7,637 bases of DNA from Planctomycetota bacterium. GTDB lineage: Bacteria > Planctomycetota > MHYJ01 > JACPRB01. The translations under genes were made by a program, and so were the position numbers. The notes beneath the pieces were generated by a model. That model saw nothing but the letters and a program-made list of their open reading frames with translations, did no database searches and was not told where the DNA came from. Each line of letters starts with the position of its first letter. Within the stretch, counting starts at the first letter, position 1. Positions 6,384 to 7,637 of this stretch are shown here, in pieces. The stretch spans positions 1 to 7,637 of the forward strand of contig JACQFK010000168.1 of the NCBI GenBank assembly GCA_016200125.1, in the 5' to 3' direction.

Positions 6384-6439
6384 CAGGGGTGCGGACTCCT
6401 TAGCGACCGGGAACAGCGTGGTTGAGGCCGTCATCAGCC

Positions 6440-7637
6440 GTGCACGAGTTTGATCCCAGGATCGTCAACCAGCTGGAACGGCAGAACGCCGCCCTGATCT
6501 CGCTCTCGCGCAGCGAGATCCTGCAGGGCGGTGATCTGAAGGACATCCTGCGCAAGGTCCTTCCCGTCGTCTCGGAAACCCTGAAGGTCGGCCGGGTCTC
6601 CGTCTGGCGCTTCGAGGAGGGCCGGACCCTGATCCGCTCGGTCCTCCAGTACGACGCCCGCTCGGCGGAGTTCGCCGAGGGGACGGTCCTGAGGGCCGCG
6701 GACTTCCCCGGCTACTTCCGGGCGCTGGTGTCCACCGACCTCGTGGACGCCGACGAGGCCCGCAAGGATCCGCGGACGGCGGAGTTCACGACCGCCTATC
6801 TCGATCCGCACGGGATCAGCTCCCTGCTGGACGTGCCCGTCCGCGGGGCGGACGGCCGCTGGGGGGTTCTCTGCCACGAGCACGTCGGCCCCGCCCGCCG
6901 CTGGACGGGGGACGAGCGGGGCTTCGCGCTGGCGATCGCGAACCTCCTCGCGGCCTCGGTCGAGCAGTCGGAGCGGAAGCGGGCGGAGCTGCGGCTGCGG
7001 GACTACATGGACCACGCCGCCGATAGCATGACCATCATGGCTCCCGATGGCCGGCTCCTTTATGCCAACCGCGCGTGGCAGCAGATCATGGGATTTTCCG
7101 AGGCGGAGATCGCGGCGGGGCTGACCCCCCGGGATTTCGTCCATCCCTCGATGCTCAAGGAGATGGAGAAGCATTTCGGACGCCTGGCCCGGGGAGAGGC
7201 GGTGAACTGCAACGATCTGCTGCTCGTCGCCAAGGACGGGCGGGAGATCGTCATCGAAGGCGGAGCCCAGCCGCGGATGTCGGAGGGCAAGCTGGAGTAC
7301 ATCTACGTCGCCTGGCGCGACGTGACGCGCCAGAAGCAGAACGAGCGCTATCGGAGCTATTTTGCCGACAATTCCGGGGGCATCTACCGCTTCGAATTCC
7401 GAAAGCCCGTCCCCGTCTCCCTTCCCGTCGAGCAGCAGATCGAATGGGTGGAAGCGCAGGGGTACCTGGCGGAGTGCAACATGGCCGTGGCCCAGATCTT
7501 CGAGGTACCGCGGCCCGAGGATCTGGTCGGACTTCCGATCATCAGTTTCTTCGAGACCAAGGCGGAGTTCCTCCGGGTCATCGAACGATGGATCCGAGCG
7601 GGATACCGGCTGGAATCCGCGGAAACCCGGGCGCTCA
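6440..7637 (+). CDS. GAF-PAS-PAS sensor protein, 3' end outside window (probably a signalling kinase or similar)
   Basis: The frame is open to the window end (399 codons), so the C-terminus is missing. An in-frame TAG at 6401 limits the start to GTG 6440 or TTG 6422; I prefer GTG, with TTGAGG (6422-6427) as a weak, distant ribosome site. A short leading helix (QLERQNAALISLSRSE, 11-26) leads to a GAF domain (~30-175: RVSVWRFEE, SSLLDVPVRGADGRWGVLCHEH, FALAIANLLAASVEQSE). A PAS domain follows (~187-300: DSMTIMAPDGRLLYANRAWQ, GFSEAEI, closing WRDVTRQKQNE). A second PAS domain (~304-399) has the pattern GIYRFEF ... GYLAECNMAVAQIF. No signal peptide or membrane segment is present, so it should sense a cytosolic ligand or partner. 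Such N-termini most often precede a histidine kinase, but GGDEF, phosphatase or sigma-54 outputs are also possible. It has its own probable promoter. Confidence 0.88.
   Translation, partial: MHEFDPRIVNQLERQNAALISLSRSEILQGGDLKDILRKVLPVVSETLKVGRVSVWRFEEGRTLIRSVLQYDARSAEFAEGTVLRAADFPGYFRALVSTDLVDADEARKDPRTAEFTTAYLDPHGISSLLDVPVRGADGRWGVLCHEHVGPARRWTGDERGFALAIANLLAASVEQSERKRAELRLRDYMDHAADSMTIMAPDGRLLYANRAWQQIMGFSEAEIAAGLTPRDFVHPSMLKEMEKHFGRLARGEAVNCNDLLLVAKDGREIVIEGGAQPRMSEGKLEYIYVAWRDVTRQKQNERYRSYFADNSGGIYRFEFRKPVPVSLPVEQQIEWVEAQGYLAECNMAVAQIFEVPRPEDLVGLPIISFFETKAEFLRVIERWIRAGYRLESAETRAL

Noticed and set aside
6434..7174. Minus-strand open frame (246 codons)
   Set aside because: Opposes the GAF and first PAS domains, which are clearly coding on the + strand.
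1..7637. tRNA, rRNA, CRISPR array, insertion sequence or riboswitch
   Set aside because: No cloverleaf-like intergenic segment, no regularly spaced repeats, no transposase motifs or terminal inverted repeats; the two intergenic gaps are only 59 and 119 bases.

Overview
The window is a GC-rich bacterial stretch (third codon positions are mostly G or C) with all seven supported genes on the + strand. Shine-Dalgarno motifs, exported or lipoprotein-type N-termini and the gene families suggest a Gram-negative-type heterotroph. The very short signal peptides and the family mix (ceramidase-like, sialidase, PIG-L, GAF/PAS sensor) recall Planctomycetota or Acidobacteriota; that placement is an impression without marker-gene support.

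Region 1 (2-5871) is a compact gene string that looks like one operon: the 3' end of a jelly-roll (carbohydrate-binding-like) protein; an exported TIM-barrel, glycosidase-like protein; a large predicted lipoprotein fusing a neutral-ceramidase-like domain to a complete-looking GH33-type sialidase; an exported PIG-L/LmbE-type deacetylase; and a transglutaminase-like protein with a Cys-His-Asp triad. Three junctions are 4-base ATGA stop/start overlaps and the fourth is an 11-base gap, so translation is probably coupled. At least four of the five products appear to act outside the cytoplasm. Together they suggest breakdown of a sialylated, N-acetylated glycoconjugate, possibly a glycolipid. The substrate is inferred; no transporter, sialate lyase or regulator lies in the window.

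Region 2 (5872-6439) holds a small SpoIIAA/STAS-like gene with no Shine-Dalgarno and a possible -10 box just upstream of its ATG, flanked on both sides by intergenic DNA sharing a 12-base GC-rich motif.

Region 3 (6440-7637) is the start of a cytoplasmic GAF-PAS-PAS sensor protein that runs off the window, so its output domain is unseen. It has its own probable promoter and no sequence-visible link to the operon.

The most unusual points are the ceramidase-like/sialidase fusion, replacement of the expected ceramidase nucleophile serine by asparagine, and replacement of the expected catalytic-base aspartate by methionine in the PIG-L metal motif.
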